Below, piece after piece: positions 7,514 through 15,491 of a stretch of DNA of 64,000 nucleotides (the first letter of the stretch is position 1; each line of letters opens with the position of its first letter). The notes beneath the pieces are model-generated. The model ran no database searches and was not told the origin of the DNA. It saw nothing but the letters and a program-made list of their open reading frames with translations. This stretch comes from Antarcticimicrobium sp040365005 (lineage in GTDB: Bacteria > Pseudomonadota > Alphaproteobacteria > Rhodobacterales > Rhodobacteraceae), in assembly GCF_040365005.1 (NCBI RefSeq), contig NZ_BAABWV010000001.1, forward strand, positions 186,001 through 250,000, read 5' to 3'. A program made the position numbers and the translations under genes.

Positions 7514-7966
7514 ATGTCCGGCGACACCGACCTGATCAAGCTCTACTCGGCCCGCATCCTGGCGTTGGCCGCCGATATCCCGCACCTGGGCCGGCTGGAC
7601 AGCCCCGACGCCACGGTCAAGAAACGCTCGCCGCTGTGCGGATCGACCGTGACCGTGGACGTGAAGGTCGAAGACGGAAAGATTTCCGATTTCGGTCAGG
7701 ATGTGAAGGCCTGTGCCCTGGGCCAGGCCTCGGCCTCGGTGGTGGGTGCCGGGATCATCGGCGCGACACGGGCGCAGGTGGAACAGGCGCGCGACCAACT
7801 CAAGGCGATGCTGAAGCAGGATGGCCCGGCCCCCGAGGCGCCCTTTGATGGGCTGGAGGTGCTGCGCCCCGCGCGCGAGTACAAGAATCGCCATGCCTCG
7901 ATCCTGCTGGCGCTGGAGGCCACCGCCGAGGCGATGGAACAGGCCGAACAGGTCAATTGCGCCTGA
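7514..7966 (+). CDS. iron-sulfur cluster scaffold-like protein (SufU/IscU/NifU_N family) with altered ligands
   Basis: The 150-residue product has the NifU_N/SufU fold pattern: LIKLYSARILALAADI at the N-terminus, C42 in SPLCGST and C67 in VKACALGQAS. SufU-type proteins normally bind zinc or a cluster through Cys-Gly-Asp plus two further cysteines. Here the Asp position is S44, and the third cysteine region reads NRHAS, without Cys. A cysteine appears near the C-terminus (C149). The ATG at 7514 is preceded by GAGGG at good spacing. The role is probably in Fe-S or sulfur handling, but cluster scaffolding is uncertain. Confidence 0.78.
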   Translation: MSGDTDLIKLYSARILALAADIPHLGRLDSPDATVKKRSPLCGSTVTVDVKVEDGKISDFGQDVKACALGQASASVVGAGIIGATRAQVEQARDQLKAMLKQDGPAPEAPFDGLEVLRPAREYKNRHASILLALEATAEAMEQAEQVNCA

Positions 7967-8039
7967 CCCGGGCGGGCGCCCTGCCCCTGTATCCCTGCAC
8001 CTGTGACACCTGAGCGGCGCGACGCGCACCCCTGACACG

Positions 8040-8077
8040 AAAAAAACCGCCGCACCTCCGGGACAGGAGGGCGGCGG
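8040..8077 (-). terminator. rho-independent terminator downstream of the 40-aa peptide gene
   Basis: On the minus strand a GC-rich stem of about 12 bp with one bulge (8047-8059 pairing with 8066-8077, 6-nt loop) is followed by seven T residues (complement of 8040-8046). It lies about 155 bp after the peptide stop, so the transcript would carry a structured 3' untranslated part. The plus strand has no T-run, so it does not serve the Fe-S scaffold gene. Confidence 0.8.
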
Positions 8078-8230
8078 CAGTCAAATGCGTCTCGTGAGGC
8101 GTCCGTTTGGCATGGGGCCCGTTGGGCACGGGCCGGACAGGGATCGGTTGAGGCAGGTCACCCTAGAGCATCGAACAGTGGGACAGAGATGCAGAGCCGT
8201 CCGGCACGAGAACGCAGGCAGAAACGGGTG

Positions 8231-8353
8231 TCAGACCAGACCGGGCAGGTGCAGCGCCCCCAGCAACATCGCCATCAAGGCCGCAGCCCCCAGCGCATCC
8301 TGCAAGAGCGTCTTGCGGCTGGTCGACAGGGTCGTCTTGATCTGGGTCAGCAT
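8231..8353 (-). CDS. 40-aa single-helix membrane peptide, candidate SOS-induced gene
   Basis: The reverse strand encodes MLTQIKTTLSTSRKTLLQDA followed by LGAALMAMLLGALHLPGLV-like sequence (LGAAALMAMLLGALHLPGLV), 40 residues. It has a basic amphipathic N-terminal half and one hydrophobic helix at about 19-36. A near-perfect Shine-Dalgarno, GGAGGTGACC, lies 3-4 nt before the ATG. Upstream is a GTTC-N7-GTTC LexA-type box (8432-8446) and downstream a T-tailed terminator, so it is a complete small transcription unit. Caulobacter SidA, a 29-aa LexA-controlled membrane peptide that blocks division, is a functional precedent but not a sequence match. The function is unknown. Confidence 0.75.
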   Translation of the reverse strand: MLTQIKTTLSTSRKTLLQDALGAAALMAMLLGALHLPGLV

Positions 8354-8431
8354 GGGGTCACCTCCAAGTTTGTCAGGCGGTTGATGTTCCGTGTTGCCCT
8401 TTTGTTCTCATATTTCCCTACGCCCTGTAAA

Positions 8432-8466
8432 GAACTTTTTGAGAACATTTGCGAACTTTTGAGAAC
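8432..8466. promoter_or_regulatory. LexA-type SOS box with additional GAAC half-sites
   Basis: GAAC-TTTTTGA-GAAC at 8432-8446 matches the alphaproteobacterial LexA box GTTC-N7-GTTC read on the minus strand. Two more GAAC copies follow at 8453 and 8463, each with a 6-bp gap, giving periods of 11, 10 and 10 bp. TTTACA (complement of 8426-8431) abuts the box and could be the -35 element of the peptide gene. The box is 79 bp upstream of that gene's ATG. Confidence 0.68.
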
Positions 8467-8583
8467 ACGAAAGCCAAGCGACTGATATGACGTGACTTTT
8501 CGTGAGGCTTTTTGTTCCCCCTTTGTGCGCCCGAAGCTCGGCTTGTGAGGAGGCCTTCCCCGGGGCTCCGCCCGTTCGCGGCT

Positions 8584-8606
8584 GAAAGGCTCCACTGGAG
8601 CCTTTC
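8584..8606 (-). terminator. hairpin just after recG
   Basis: A perfect 10-bp stem GAAAGGCTCC / GGAGCCTTTC with a 3-nt loop lies 12 bp after the recG stop codon. There is no T-run on the minus strand, so it may stabilise the 3' end rather than terminate by itself. Confidence 0.6.
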
Positions 8607-8617
8607 CAAGACGCCGC

Positions 8618-10708
8618 TCACCCCACCGTGATCCAGCGGATCGCGCGGTCCTGTCGCATCAGCCAGAGCAGCACGCGGGTCGCACGGCCGCGGTCCCCCT
8701 GCAACTCGGGGTCAACCTCCAGAAGCGCGCGGGCGTCGTTCTGCGCCACCGCCATCAGCGCGGTCTGACGTTCCAGATCGGCGATGAGGAACCGGGGGAC
8801 CCCCGACTGCGCGGTGCCGATCAGGTCGCCGGCGCCGCGCATCTGCAGATCCACCTCGGAAATGCGGAACCCGTCCTCGGTCTCGCGCAGAAGCTCCAAC
8901 CGCCGCCGCCCGGTCTCGCCCAACGGCGGGCGGTACATCAGCAGGCAGGTGCTCTGCGCCGCGCCACGCCCCACCCGGCCGCGCAACTGGTGCAACTGCG
9001 CCAAGCCAAAGGTCTCGGCGCGCTCGATCACCATGATGGTGGCGTTGGGCACGTTCACCCCCACCTCGATCACCGTGGTGGCGACCAGAACCTGGGTCTC
9101 TCCCGCCTGGAAGGCGGTCATCGCGGCGTCTTTCTGGTCATTCGGCATCTGGCCATGGACCAGCCCCACCACCCCCTCGCCCAGCACCGCGCGCAGGTGC
9201 TTGAAGCGTTCCTCGGCGGCGGTCAGGTCGGAAAGCTCGGATTCGTCCACCAGCGGGCAGACCCAATAGCATTGCCGCCCCTCGGCGATGGCCCCGCGCA
9301 GGTGGTCGATCACCTCGCCCATCCGCTCGGTGCTGATCACGGCGGTGCGGATCGGCTTGCGCCCCGGGGGTTTCTCATCCAGCACCGAGACATCCATGTC
9401 GCCGTATTGCGCCAGCGACAGGCTGCGCGGGATCGGTGTCGCGGTCATCACCAGCATGTCGGCCGCCACGCCCTTTTCCGCCAGTTCCATCCGCTGTTTC
9501 ACGCCGAACCGGTGCTGCTCGTCGACGATGGCAAGGCGCAGGTCGTGAAACGCGACATCGGCCTGGAACACCGCGTGGGTGCCGACCAGCACCTGGATGT
9601 CGCCGCGCGCCAGCGCCGCCAGCTTGGCCTGCCTCTCGCGCCCCTTGTCGCGCCCGGTGAGAAGTTCCAGCACCACGCCGGCCTCTTCCGCCATCGGCTG
9701 CAACGCCTCGAGGTGCTGACGGGCGAGGATCTCGGTCGGGGCCATCATCACCCCCTGCCCGCCCGCCTCGACCGCGATCAGCAGCGCGAGGAAGGCAACC
9801 AGCGTCTTGCCCGCGCCGACGTCCCCCTGGAGCAGCCGGTTCATCCGCTCCGGCGCGGCCATGTCGGCGGCAATCTCCTCCAGCGCGCGGTGCTGCGCGC
9901 CGGTGGGCGCATAGGGCAGCGAGGCCAGCACCTTTTGCCTCAGGTCGCCACTGCCGCGGCTGGCAATGCCGCGCGCCTTGCGCTCGCGCCGCCGGGCCAG
10001 CGCCAGCGTCACCTGGTGGGCGAAGAATTCGTCATAGGCCAGCCGGACGCGCGCCGGGGCATCGGGGCTGATGTCGTCCATCCCCATGGGCGCATGGGCG
10101 GTGCGGATCGCATCGGCCCAGCCGGGCAGTTCCTGCGCCGCGACATAGGCCGGGTCGATCCACTCGGCCAGCTCGGGCACGCGGGTCAGCGCCCCCTGCA
10201 CCGCCTTGTACATCACCTTCTGGCTCACGCCCTGGGTCAGGTGATAGACCGGCTCGAAATCGGGGATCTCGCCGGCCTCCTCGACCGGCAGCACGTGGTC
10301 GGGGTGGACCATCTGGGCGATGCCGTCGAACAGCTCCAACTTGCCCGAGACGACCCGCTTCTCCCCCTCGGGCAACAGCCGCTTGAGGTAGTCGCCGCGC
10401 GCGTGAAAAAAGACCAGCTGGAACTCCTCCTGCGCGTCACTGACATGCACGCGGTAGGCACCGCCGCGGTTGCGGGGGGCGCGGTGCATGCCCACCGTGA
10501 CCTCGACGGTGAGCGTGCCGGGGATCTCGGCGCCGCGGATGGTGTCGCGCCGGCGCCGGTCGACCACCGCGAATGGCAAGGAAAACAGCAGGTCGCGCGG
10601 GGCCTCGATCTCCAGCTGCGCCATCAGCTTGGCGGTCTTGGGGCCGACCCCCTCGAGCGTTTCGAGGTCGGCGAACAGCGGGAACAGCGCCTCGGGCCGG
10701 CCGGTCAT
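8618..10708 (-). CDS. recG: ATP-dependent DNA helicase RecG
   Basis: The protein has 696 residues. The N-terminal wedge/OB domain begins LEGVGPKTAKLMAQL. The superfamily 2 helicase core has Walker A GDVGAGKT, the DEQH-type box VDEQHRFGVKQR, motif III TATPIPRSL and motif VI HQLRGRVGRG. RecG remodels stalled replication forks and branched DNA. The start overlaps the ligA stop by 4 bp (ATGA), so ligA and recG form a translationally coupled repair pair. The SOS-type peptide gene follows on the same strand but has its own promoter region. Confidence 0.97.
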   Translation of the reverse strand: MTGRPEALFPLFADLETLEGVGPKTAKLMAQLEIEAPRDLLFSLPFAVVDRRRRDTIRGAEIPGTLTVEVTVGMHRAPRNRGGAYRVHVSDAQEEFQLVFFHARGDYLKRLLPEGEKRVVSGKLELFDGIAQMVHPDHVLPVEEAGEIPDFEPVYHLTQGVSQKVMYKAVQGALTRVPELAEWIDPAYVAAQELPGWADAIRTAHAPMGMDDISPDAPARVRLAYDEFFAHQVTLALARRRERKARGIASRGSGDLRQKVLASLPYAPTGAQHRALEEIAADMAAPERMNRLLQGDVGAGKTLVAFLALLIAVEAGGQGVMMAPTEILARQHLEALQPMAEEAGVVLELLTGRDKGRERQAKLAALARGDIQVLVGTHAVFQADVAFHDLRLAIVDEQHRFGVKQRMELAEKGVAADMLVMTATPIPRSLSLAQYGDMDVSVLDEKPPGRKPIRTAVISTERMGEVIDHLRGAIAEGRQCYWVCPLVDESELSDLTAAEERFKHLRAVLGEGVVGLVHGQMPNDQKDAAMTAFQAGETQVLVATTVIEVGVNVPNATIMVIERAETFGLAQLHQLRGRVGRGAAQSTCLLMYRPPLGETGRRRLELLRETEDGFRISEVDLQMRGAGDLIGTAQSGVPRFLIADLERQTALMAVAQNDARALLEVDPELQGDRGRATRVLLWLMRQDRAIRWITVG

Positions 10709-12960
10709 GCCGCCCCGATCAGTTCGAGCCAGCCGTCCTCGTCGATGGTCTCGATCCCGAGCTCGGCGGCCTTGGCGGCCTTGGACCCGGCGCCGGGACC
10801 GGCAACTAGGAGGTCGGTCTTCTTGCTGACCGAGCCCGAGACCTTGGCCCCCAGCGCCTCGGCCCGCGCCTTGGCCTCGGCGCGGGTCATCTTTTCAAGC
10901 GAGCCGGTGAAGACCACGGTCTTGCCCGCCACCGGGCTGTCGGCGGTGTCGGGCGCCTCGACCGGCTGAATGTCGAGCTGCGCGACCAGACGGTCGATCG
11001 AGGCCCGTTCGGCGGGCTGGGCAAAGGCGGTGACAAGGGCCACGGCGACCGTGGTCCCGATGCCATCGACACCGACCAGATCCTCCCACGCCGCGCGGGC
11101 CCCGGCGGGCAGCGGCGGGTCCTCGGCCCAAATGGCGGCGCGGGTGTCGGTGACGCGGGCACGGCGCCCCTCTTTTGCGGCCGCAGCGCGTTCGGCCAGC
11201 ACGGCGGCCTCGGCCTTCAGGTGCCGTTCCATCGCCGGGCGCGCGGCATCGAGGGAGGCGATCATCGCCGGCCAGCGGGTATAGTGGCGGGCCAGGTCGG
11301 CGGCCCCCACCTCGCCCACGTGGCGGATGCCAAGCGCAAAGATCACGCGGTTGAGCGGGATGGTCCGGCGCTCGTCGATGGCGGCAAAGAGATTCTGCGC
11401 CGATTTCTCGCCCCAGCCTTCGCGGTTCTTCAGCTGCTGCATGCCGCTGCCGTAACGGTCACGCAGGGCGAAGATATCGACCGGTTCGGCGATCCAGCCG
11501 TCGGCATGGAACTGTTCCACCTGTTTCGCGCCCAGCCCCTCGATGTCGAAGGCGGCGCGCGAAACGAAGTGTTTCAGCTTTTCAACTGCCTGCGCGGGGC
11601 AGATCAGTCCGCCGGTGCAGCGGCGCACCGAATCCCCCTCTTCACGGATCGCGTCCGAGCCGCATTCGGGGCATTTGCGCGGGAAAATGTACGGTTCCGC
11701 CCCCTCCGGCCGCTTGGAAAGGTCCACGTCGGCGACCTTGGGGATCACGTCGCCGGCGCGATAGACCTGCACCCAGTCGCCGATGCGGATATCCTTGCCG
11801 TCGCGGATCGGGGCGCCGGAGGAATCGCGCCCGGCGATGTAATCCTCGTTGTGCAGCGTGGCGTTGGAGACCACCACGCCGCCCACCGTCACCGGGGTCA
11901 GACGCGCCACCGGGGACAGTGCGCCGGTGCGCCCGACCTGGATGTCGATCGCCTCGAGCCGGGTCCAGGCGGTTTCGGCGGGGAACTTGTGGGCAATTGC
12001 CCAGCGGGGCGTGGTGGAGCGAAACCCCAGCCGCGCCTGCAACGCCAGATCGTCGACCTTGTAGACCACGCCGTCGATGTCATAGCCCAGCGTGGCGCGC
12101 TGTTCCTCGATCACGCGGTAATGGGCCAGCAACTCCTCCGGCCCCTTGCACAGCCGGGTCAGATCGTTGGTGGAGAACCCCAGCGCCTTGAGCCGGGCAA
12201 TCGCGCCCATCTGGGTCTCGGCCAGCGGCTCTGACAGCGCGCCCCAGCCATAGGCAAAGAACCGCAGCGGGCGCGACCGGGTGATCTCGGCATCCAGTTG
12301 CCGCAGTGACCCGGCGGCGGCGTTGCGCGGGTTGGCAAAGCTCTTGCCACCGCGCGCGGCCTGACGCGCGTTCAGGGCGGCGAAATCGGCGTGGCTCATG
12401 TAGACCTCGCCGCGCACCTCGAGCAGATCCGGCGCGTCGGTCAGCCGTTGCGGGATATCCTCGATGGTCAGCGCGTTGGCGGTCACGTTCTCGCCCACAG
12501 CGCCATCGCCGCGGGTGGCGGCCTGCACCAGTTCGCCCTGTTCATAGCGCAGCGACAGCGACAGCCCGTCGATCTTGGGCTCGGCGGTATAGGCGACGGT
12601 CCCCGGCCCCATCCCGAGGTACTTGCGCACGCTGGTGTCGAAGGCCGAGACGTCCTCGGGGGCAAAGGCATTGCCCAGCGACATCATCCGCTGGGCATGG
12701 GTGACCTTGGCGAACCCCTCGGCGGGCCGGGCCCCGACCCGGTCGGAGGGGCTGTCGGCGCGTTTCAACTCGGGAAAGCGGGCCTCGATCGCGGCATTGC
12801 GGCGTTTCAGCCGGTCATAGGCCGCGTCCGACATCACCGGCGCGTCCTCGGTGTGATAGGCCGCGTCGGCCCCGGCCAGCAGGTCGGCCAGCCGCGCCAG
12901 TTCTGTCCGTGCGGCGTCCTCGTCCAGTCGCTCTATGTCGATTTCGGTGTCGTCAGTCAC
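10705..12960 (-). CDS. ligA: NAD-dependent DNA ligase
   Basis: The protein has 751 residues, slightly longer than the usual length near 670-720. The adenylation domain has the nucleophile K129 in AEPKIDG. Then come the OB fold, a four-cysteine zinc finger (CPECGSD to RCTGGLICPAQ), helix-hairpin-helix repeats and a C-terminal BRCT domain (VAGKTVVFTGSLEKMTRAEA onward). It seals nicks in replication and repair. The start is GTG at 12960; no better start or strong Shine-Dalgarno is seen. It is coupled to recG. Confidence 0.97.
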   Translation of the reverse strand: MTDDTEIDIERLDEDAARTELARLADLLAGADAAYHTEDAPVMSDAAYDRLKRRNAAIEARFPELKRADSPSDRVGARPAEGFAKVTHAQRMMSLGNAFAPEDVSAFDTSVRKYLGMGPGTVAYTAEPKIDGLSLSLRYEQGELVQAATRGDGAVGENVTANALTIEDIPQRLTDAPDLLEVRGEVYMSHADFAALNARQAARGGKSFANPRNAAAGSLRQLDAEITRSRPLRFFAYGWGALSEPLAETQMGAIARLKALGFSTNDLTRLCKGPEELLAHYRVIEEQRATLGYDIDGVVYKVDDLALQARLGFRSTTPRWAIAHKFPAETAWTRLEAIDIQVGRTGALSPVARLTPVTVGGVVVSNATLHNEDYIAGRDSSGAPIRDGKDIRIGDWVQVYRAGDVIPKVADVDLSKRPEGAEPYIFPRKCPECGSDAIREEGDSVRRCTGGLICPAQAVEKLKHFVSRAAFDIEGLGAKQVEQFHADGWIAEPVDIFALRDRYGSGMQQLKNREGWGEKSAQNLFAAIDERRTIPLNRVIFALGIRHVGEVGAADLARHYTRWPAMIASLDAARPAMERHLKAEAAVLAERAAAAKEGRRARVTDTRAAIWAEDPPLPAGARAAWEDLVGVDGIGTTVAVALVTAFAQPAERASIDRLVAQLDIQPVEAPDTADSPVAGKTVVFTGSLEKMTRAEAKARAEALGAKVSGSVSKKTDLLVAGPGAGSKAAKAAELGIETIDEDGWLELIGAA

Positions 12961-13079
12961 AGCCGCGCGCGCCCCACAGTTGATCCCGGGTGTCTTTCCG
13001 GTCCCGTGATACGGTGCGGCAGGCCGCAGGTCCAGACGCCGCGACCGCGCCGGATGCGGGTTTCGCGCTCAGCCCGTGG

Positions 13080-13793
13080 TCAGGCCGAGGCGGCCATGCG
13101 CGCGCTGCCCTCTTCCTCGCGCGGATCGCGCAGCACGTAGCCACGGCCCCAGACGGTTTCGATGTAATTCTCGCCGCCGGTGGCCTGGCCAAGTTTCTTG
13201 CGCAGCTTGCAGATGAACACGTCGATGATCTTCAGCTCCGGCTCGTCCATGCCGCCGTAGAGGTGGTTGAGGAACATTTCCTTGGTCAGGGTGGTTCCCT
13301 TGCGCAGGCTGAGCAGTTCGAGCATCTGGTATTCCTTGCCGGTCAGATGCACTGCCTCGCCCTCGACCTCGACCGTCTTTTCATCGAGGTTCACGGCGAT
13401 CTTTCCGGTATGGATGATCGATTGCGAATGCCCCTTGGAGCGGCGGATGATCGCGTGAATGCGCGCGACCAGCTCATCACGGTGGAACGGCTTGGTCAGG
13501 TAATCGTCGGCGCCGAATCCGAATCCCTTGAGCTTGCTGTCGGTATCGTCCGCCCCGGTCAGGATCAGGATCGGAGTGTCGACGCGCGCCAGGCGAATCT
13601 GGCGCAGCACCTCGTGCCCGTTCATGTCGGGCAGGTTCAGATCGAGCAGGATCAGGTCGTAATCATAGAGCTTGGCCAGGTCGATGCCCTCTTCGCCCGA
13701 AGCGGTCGTATAGACGTTCAGGTTGGCATGAGTCAAAATCAACTCGATGCTTCTCGACGTGGTCGGGTCGTCTTCCACAAGTAATACACGCAT
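13080..13793 (-). CDS. ctrA: cell-cycle response regulator CtrA
   Basis: The protein has 237 residues, close to Caulobacter CtrA. The receiver domain has acidic residues VEDDP (7-9), phospho-acceptor D51 in LILLDLNLPDMNG and the switch lysine in YLTKPFH. An OmpR-type winged helix follows (LTGKEYQMLELLSLRKGTTLTKEMFLNHLYGG). In Rhodobacterales CtrA is not essential and controls motility, gene-transfer-agent and other late functions. It lies 93 bp downstream of sciP on the same strand, and a CtrA-type half box lies in the gap. Confidence 0.96.
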   Translation of the reverse strand: MRVLLVEDDPTTSRSIELILTHANLNVYTTASGEEGIDLAKLYDYDLILLDLNLPDMNGHEVLRQIRLARVDTPILILTGADDTDSKLKGFGFGADDYLTKPFHRDELVARIHAIIRRSKGHSQSIIHTGKIAVNLDEKTVEVEGEAVHLTGKEYQMLELLSLRKGTTLTKEMFLNHLYGGMDEPELKIIDVFICKLRKKLGQATGGENYIETVWGRGYVLRDPREEEGSARMAASA

Positions 13794-13851
13794 CAGGAAA
13801 CTCTCCGTAAACTCGGGTCCATAGTAATGCGTTAACCTTGGCGAAAAAAAG

Positions 13852-13867
13852 TTAATCGCGCGTTACC
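13852..13867. promoter_or_regulatory. candidate CtrA-binding site upstream of ctrA
   Basis: TTAA-TCGCGC-GTTACC differs from the CtrA consensus TTAA-N6-GTTAAC at one position. It is in the sciP-ctrA gap, 59 bp upstream of the ctrA start. A second GTTAAC lies at 13831-13836. Autoregulation is known for CtrA, but this site is inferred from sequence alone. Confidence 0.5.
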
Positions 13868-13886
13868 GCTATGGCGTTACCCTGCA

Positions 13887-14180
13887 CTATGACAAATCAA
13901 CCTTGCGTTGTCTATATTTCTTCAAAGCGGTTGCTTTCAGGGCCTTTTCGCCATGCGACGTCACCGCGCCGATCCACGATTGCAACTCTTCATTGCTGAG
14001 CGCATAGCGCGTCTTGGCCTCGGTTTCGGTTATCAGCCCGTACAGAACCGCCCGCACGACCGCCGCCTTGCGTGACGCGACCCATCGTTTGGTCGACGTC
14101 GGAGGCAGATCGGCGCGGGTCATTATCGTGCCATTCGGAAGTCGGACCGCGCGCGGCCCATCCACTTTCTTAAGATACAT
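13887..14180 (-). CDS. sciP: SciP, small CtrA-inhibitory protein (DUF1153)
   Basis: The 97-residue protein begins MYLKKVDGPRAVRLPNGT, followed by the DUF1153 helix-turn-helix core with TKRWVASRKAAVVRAVLYGL and the basic tail KATALKKYRQRK. In Caulobacter SciP binds DNA and CtrA and blocks transcription of CtrA-activated genes. I chose the ATG at 14180, which has an AGGGG Shine-Dalgarno; longer reading frames on this strand run back through mnmA and are artefacts. Its position directly upstream of ctrA on the same strand makes the regulator and its inhibitor a local pair. Confidence 0.93.
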   Translation of the reverse strand: MYLKKVDGPRAVRLPNGTIMTRADLPPTSTKRWVASRKAAVVRAVLYGLITETEAKTRYALSNEELQSWIGAVTSHGEKALKATALKKYRQRKVDLS

Positions 14181-14321
14181 CACCAACCCCTGAGCATTCC
14201 CGCCACCATCATTCCGGGCAGCTCTTAACGGCTGGTGAAACCGGCCCCTTGAGAGTATGTGGCATTTTCCTATATTCCGACGTAATTCCCTGGACCCGTC
14301 ACCACTCGAGGAGCCGCCGCC

Positions 14322-15467
14322 ATGGCGCTGGACACCGATGCACCGCTGAACTCCCTTGGCCTGCCGAAACCGCCGGCCGAGACCCGCGTCGTCGTCGCCA
14401 TGTCGGGCGGCGTCGACAGCTCGGTCGTGGCCGCGCACCTGGCTGCCGAGGGCTACGACGTGGTCGGCGTGACCCTGCAGCTTTACGATCATGGTGCGGC
14501 GCTGGCGAAAAAGGGCGCCTGCTGTGCCGGGATCGACATCCACGATGCCCGCCGCGTGGCCGAGGAACGGGGCTTTCCGCACTATGTCCTCGACTACGAG
14601 AACATCTTCAAGGACGCGGTGATCGACGAGTTCGCCGACAGCTATCTGGCCGGCGCGACGCCGGTGCCCTGCATCCGCTGCAACGAGAAGGTCAAGTTCA
14701 AGGACCTGCTGGAGACCGCCAAGGACCTGGAGGCCGATTGCATGGCGACCGGCCATTACATCCAGCGCAAGATGGGGCCGAACGGGCCGGAACTCCACAG
14801 CGCCGCCGACCCCACCCGCGACCAGTCGTATTTCCTGTTCTCGACCACGCCGGAACAACTCGACTTTCTGCGGTTCCCGCTGGGGCATCTTCCTGGAAAG
14901 GCGGCGACGCGGGCGATGGCCGCAGACTACGGGCTGGCGGTGGCGGACAAGCCCGACAGCCAGGACATCTGCTTCGTGCCCAACGGCGATTATGCCAGCG
15001 TGATCGAGAAACTGCGCCCCGGCGCCGCCGAACCGGGCGAGATCGTGCATGCCGACGGCCGCGTTCTGGGCAGCCACGAGGGCGTGATCCACTATACCAT
15101 CGGCCAGCGCCGGGGGCTTGGCATCGGCGGGTTGAGCGAGCCGCTTTACGTGGTCAAGCTGGACGTGGACAAGAAACAAGTCGTGGTCGGCCCCAAGGAG
15201 TTGCTGGCGACCCGGGTGATCCCGGTGCGCGAGATCAACTGGCTGGGCGACGAGCCGTTCGACAGCCGGCCCGAATGGCACCTTTCGGTCAAGGTCCGCT
15301 CGACCCGCCCGCCGCGCGAGGCGATCGTGCGGCCGACCTCGCCCACTACGGCGGAGGTGGAACTGCTGACCCCCGAGGAAGGCGTCAGCCCCGGACAGGC
15401 CTGCGTGTTCTATGAAACCGAGGGCACCCGGATCTTTGGCGGCGGCTGGATCTGGCGCGGGGCGTAA
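14322..15467 (+). CDS. mnmA: tRNA-specific 2-thiouridylase MnmA
   Basis: This 381-residue protein has the PP-loop SGGVDSS at 28-34. The catalytic cysteines are in PVPCIRCNEKVKF and DSQDICFVPNGDY, and GHYIQR and the C-terminal barrel are also present. MnmA thiolates U34 at the wobble position of tRNAs for Lys, Glu and Gln, taking sulfur from the cysteine desulfurase relay. A GAGGAG Shine-Dalgarno precedes the ATG. It is divergent from sciP and converges with lpxB. Confidence 0.97.
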   Translation: MALDTDAPLNSLGLPKPPAETRVVVAMSGGVDSSVVAAHLAAEGYDVVGVTLQLYDHGAALAKKGACCAGIDIHDARRVAEERGFPHYVLDYENIFKDAVIDEFADSYLAGATPVPCIRCNEKVKFKDLLETAKDLEADCMATGHYIQRKMGPNGPELHSAADPTRDQSYFLFSTTPEQLDFLRFPLGHLPGKAATRAMAADYGLAVADKPDSQDICFVPNGDYASVIEKLRPGAAEPGEIVHADGRVLGSHEGVIHYTIGQRRGLGIGGLSEPLYVVKLDVDKKQVVVGPKELLATRVIPVREINWLGDEPFDSRPEWHLSVKVRSTRPPREAIVRPTSPTTAEVELLTPEEGVSPGQACVFYETEGTRIFGGGWIWRGA

Positions 15468-15491
15468 CCGCGCCGCCGCTCTGCTGCCCGC

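Noticed and set aside
13887..15281. 464-residue minus-strand frame covering sciP and most of mnmA
   Set aside because: Only its last 97 residues (from ATG 14180) are the real SciP; the rest is antisense to mnmA.
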